From: Thermodesulfobacteriota bacterium
GTDB lineage: Bacteria; Desulfobacterota; DSM-4660; Desulfatiglandales; HGW-15
Length of the DNA: 7,392 nt
Assembly (NCBI GenBank): GCA_025454125.1
Contig: JALOPA010000244.1
Span: 1 to 7,392, forward strand
Direction: 5' to 3'
The notes under the pieces were generated by a model that had not been told where the DNA came from, did not search any database, and saw only the letters and a list, made by a program, of their open reading frames with translations. Every line of letters begins with the position of its first letter. Within the stretch, counting starts at the first letter, position 1. Positions 5,381 to 7,392 of the stretch are shown one piece after another. A program made the translations under genes and the position numbers.

Positions 5381-6949
5381 ATGAACAACGCACTACGTCA
5401 GTTCGCGGATTTCCTCAAGGCCTTGCCCCCGGCCAGGAAACTGGCCCTGCTTTTCGTTCTCCTCCTGATGGCGGCCGGGTTCGTGACCATGTTCCTGTGG
5501 GCGAACCAGGTGGACTACCAGGTCCTGCTCAGGGGGCTTTCCCCCGAAGACGCAGGGGCCGTCATCGCGGAGCTGAAGAAGAAGAACGTCCCCTATCACA
5601 TCGAGGGAAACGGGACGGTCCTGCTGGTGCCCAGGGAACAGGTTTATGACCTGCGCCTCGGGCTCGCCGGAGAGGGCCTGCCCAGGGGCGGAACCGTGGG
5701 ATTCGAGCTCTTCGACAAGAATGACTTCAGGACCACGAGCTTTGTCCAGGAGCTCAACTACAAGCGTGCCCTGGAAGGCGAGCTGTCCAGGACCATCAAC
5801 CGTTTTCAGGAAGTGCAGAGCTCCAAGGTCTTCATCGTGCTGCCCAAACAGTCCCTCTTCGTGGAAGGGAGCAAACCCGCCTCCGCCTCGGTTCAGCTGG
5901 AGCTTCGGTCGAGCCTTCCCCCGAGCAGGCTGGCGGCCATTGTTCACCTGGTGGCGAGCGCGGTCGAGGGCCTGGATCCCGAGCAGGTCACCGTGGTGGA
6001 CACCCGGGGCCGGGTGATCTTCAAAGGGGCCAGCAAGGAAGATTCGGCGGCTCTTCTCAACAATCTCCAGATCGAGTACAAGAGACGGGTGGAAAGCGAA
6101 ATCCGCTCCGACGTGGAGAGCATGCTGGAGGGGGTCGTGGGCCCCGGCAAGGCCATTGTCCGCGTGAGCGCCCAGATCGATTTCAGCAAGGTCACCTCGA
6201 ACGCAGAGGAATACGACCCCTCCGCAGCCGCGGTCCGGAGCCGGAGGGACATCGAGGAATCCAGCCGCTCCGGTGAACACGCCTCAGCCTCGGAGCAGAC
6301 CCACGTCGATGAGCGAAGAGGCATCCTTCCCGCCGCGTCCGGATCCCAGAGTTCCAGAGCCAAGAAAGACAGCACCACCAATTACGAGATCAACAGGATC
6401 ACCCGTGCCGTGGTCTCTCCTGCGGGCAACATCAGGCGCCTGTCGGTGGCTGCGGTCATTGACGGCACCTACACGCAGGAGAAATCAGCAGAGGGAAAAA
6501 CGAAGAAAACCTACGTGGCCAGGAGCGGAGAAGAGCTCAAGAAATTCGAAAACCTGGTGAAGGGAGCGATGGGTTACAGTGAAGACCGCGAAGACCTCGT
6601 GTCCATTATGTCCATGCCCTTTTCAAATGAGTCGGCCGTCGAAGCGGAACCGGAAGGCGCCAGCCTCTGGAAAGGGACGCTGGAGGCGCTCGGCTCCTAC
6701 AAAAGGACCTTCCTGAACGGGTTCCTCGTGCTCCTCGTGTTTTTCACGATCGTCCGGCCCCTGATCAGGAGCCTCAGAAAAGTGGCGGTAGCGCAGGGTC
6801 CCAGGGTTGTGGAAAACGCTCTCACGGGTGAGGTGTTCCCGCAGATTCCGGCCGCGGGGAGTCCGGGGTTCAAGGACAGAGCCCTGGCCGTCAGCAAAGA
6901 GAATCCGGACAGAACCTTTCAACTCCTCAAGGGATGGATGTCTGAGTAG
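5381..6949 (+). CDS. fliF: Flagellar MS-ring protein FliF
   Basis: FliF forms the inner-membrane MS ring on which the rod, export gate and rotor are built. From the ATG at 5381 it has 522 residues, close to the usual 520-580. The first membrane helix is at ~21-40. Ring-building motifs follow, including YQVLLRGLSPEDAG (46-59), Y73-H74-I75-E76, the LGLAGEGLP region (93-101), GFELFDKNDF (107-116) and RALEGELSRTI (129-139), then S148-K149-V150 with VLP (153-155). Residues ~273-335 are hydrophilic and Ser-rich, as expected for the periplasmic beta-collar loop. NYEINR (334-339) and the RLSVAAVIDG strand (353-362) come next. The second membrane helix is ~445-459. The cytoplasmic tail ends in NPDRTFQLLKGWMSE (508-522), which matches the FliG-binding motif. 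Only five bases separate the stop from the fliG ATG. Confidence 0.97.
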   Translation: MNNALRQFADFLKALPPARKLALLFVLLLMAAGFVTMFLWANQVDYQVLLRGLSPEDAGAVIAELKKKNVPYHIEGNGTVLLVPREQVYDLRLGLAGEGLPRGGTVGFELFDKNDFRTTSFVQELNYKRALEGELSRTINRFQEVQSSKVFIVLPKQSLFVEGSKPASASVQLELRSSLPPSRLAAIVHLVASAVEGLDPEQVTVVDTRGRVIFKGASKEDSAALLNNLQIEYKRRVESEIRSDVESMLEGVVGPGKAIVRVSAQIDFSKVTSNAEEYDPSAAAVRSRRDIEESSRSGEHASASEQTHVDERRGILPAASGSQSSRAKKDSTTNYEINRITRAVVSPAGNIRRLSVAAVIDGTYTQEKSAEGKTKKTYVARSGEELKKFENLVKGAMGYSEDREDLVSIMSMPFSNESAVEAEPEGASLWKGTLEALGSYKRTFLNGFLVLLVFFTIVRPLIRSLRKVAVAQGPRVVENALTGEVFPQIPAAGSPGFKDRALAVSKENPDRTFQLLKGWMSE

Positions 6950-6954
6950 AGCGT

Positions 6955-7392
6955 ATGGATGCGGCTAAAGGAATTGCTGCCAAACTCAAGGGGCCCCAAA
7001 AGGCCGCGGTCTTCCTCCTGGCCATGGGCGAGGAGTTTGCGTCTTCCTTCTTCAAGCGGCTCGATGAACCGAGCATCAAAGAGATTGGAAAATGCATGTC
7101 GGAGATCAACACCAGTCCCTCCGAAGTGCTCAACGGGGTGATGGAGGAGTTCCTGAACAGTTTCGGAAGCGACAGGACCCTCCACGTGTCCGGGAGATCC
7201 TTCCTGGAGCAGGTGATCAACAAATCTCTGGATGGGGGCAGAGCCAGGGAGATCTGCAAGTCCATCGGCCAGGAGGTGAAAAGGACCCCCTTCGACGATC
7301 TGTCGGTCGTGGCGGGGGAAAAGCTGTTCAACATCCTCAAGGGAGAACATCCCCAGACCGTGGCGTTGATCGTCTCCTATCTTCCGGAGAGC
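6955..7392 (+). CDS. fliG: Flagellar motor switch protein FliG (partial, N-terminal 146 codons)
   Basis: FliG is the rotor protein that binds the FliF tail on the cytoplasmic face and later contacts the stators and FliM. The visible 146 residues, of about 330 expected, cover the N-terminal FliF-binding domain and the start of the middle domain. Typical features are GPQKAAVFLLAMGEE (13-27), a helical segment to ~110, FDDL (113-116), and the EHPQT motif (131-135) followed by VALIVSYLP. The frame stays open to the last base, so the gene is cut by the window edge and is not damaged. The ribosome site is weak (only a GAG in the fliF end), so translation is probably coupled to fliF, whose stop is five bases upstream. 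Confidence 0.97.
   Translation, partial: MDAAKGIAAKLKGPQKAAVFLLAMGEEFASSFFKRLDEPSIKEIGKCMSEINTSPSEVLNGVMEEFLNSFGSDRTLHVSGRSFLEQVINKSLDGGRAREICKSIGQEVKRTPFDDLSVVAGEKLFNILKGEHPQTVALIVSYLPES

Noticed and set aside
6463..6476. GGCAC...CGC inside fliF as a sigma-54 promoter
   Set aside because: The GG-GC spacing is 11 rather than 12, the TTGC element is poor, and it lies within conserved coding sequence.

Overview
This window is the start of a bacterial flagellar basal-body operon, preceded by its likely transcriptional regulator and a large envelope protein. All genes are on the + strand and tightly packed. The order is an AMIN-TPR envelope protein, a sigma-54 enhancer-binding regulator, flgB, flgC, fliE, fliF and the first 146 codons of fliG, which runs off the right edge. 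The high GC content, the -24/-12 promoters and a regulator gene directly beside flgBC-fliEFG resemble Desulfobacterota (former Deltaproteobacteria) or similar lineages such as Nitrospirota. This placement rests on gene order and style only. There is no marker gene to confirm it.

Layout: bases 1-63 are upstream sequence with a good sigma-54 (-24/-12) promoter match ending only 12 bases before the first start codon. Bases 64-2637 encode an 857-residue exported protein: signal peptide, AMIN domain, charged Pro-rich linker, and a long TPR solenoid. Bases 2662-4005 encode a receiver-AAA+-Fis regulator of the NtrC/FlrC/FlbD type. Its receiver has Glu where the phosphorylated Asp should be. A second, near-consensus sigma-54 promoter starts just after that gene's stop codon (4009-4024) and points into flgB (4067-4474), flgC (4476-4898), fliE (4902-5192), fliF (5381-6949) and fliG (6955 onward). 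The only sizeable gap is the 188 bases between fliE and fliF, which holds a heptamer tandem repeat and overlapping inverted repeats.

How it fits together: the regulator presumably activates RNA polymerase-sigma-54 at the promoter in front of flgB and may also activate the promoter of its own transcription unit. The operon then makes the MS ring (FliF), the rotor/switch base (FliG), the MS-ring-to-rod adaptor (FliE) and two proximal rod proteins (FlgB, FlgC). The AMIN-TPR protein sits in the same putative sigma-54 regulon. Its layout suggests a periplasmic, peptidoglycan-associated scaffold and loosely resembles the flagellar motor protein PflA of Campylobacter, but that link is inference.

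The flagellar structural genes are ordinary. The points most worth a second look are the altered receiver pocket, the two sigma-54 promoters (one implying an almost leaderless mRNA), the possible flagellar role of the AMIN-TPR protein, and the repeat-filled fliE-fliF gap.
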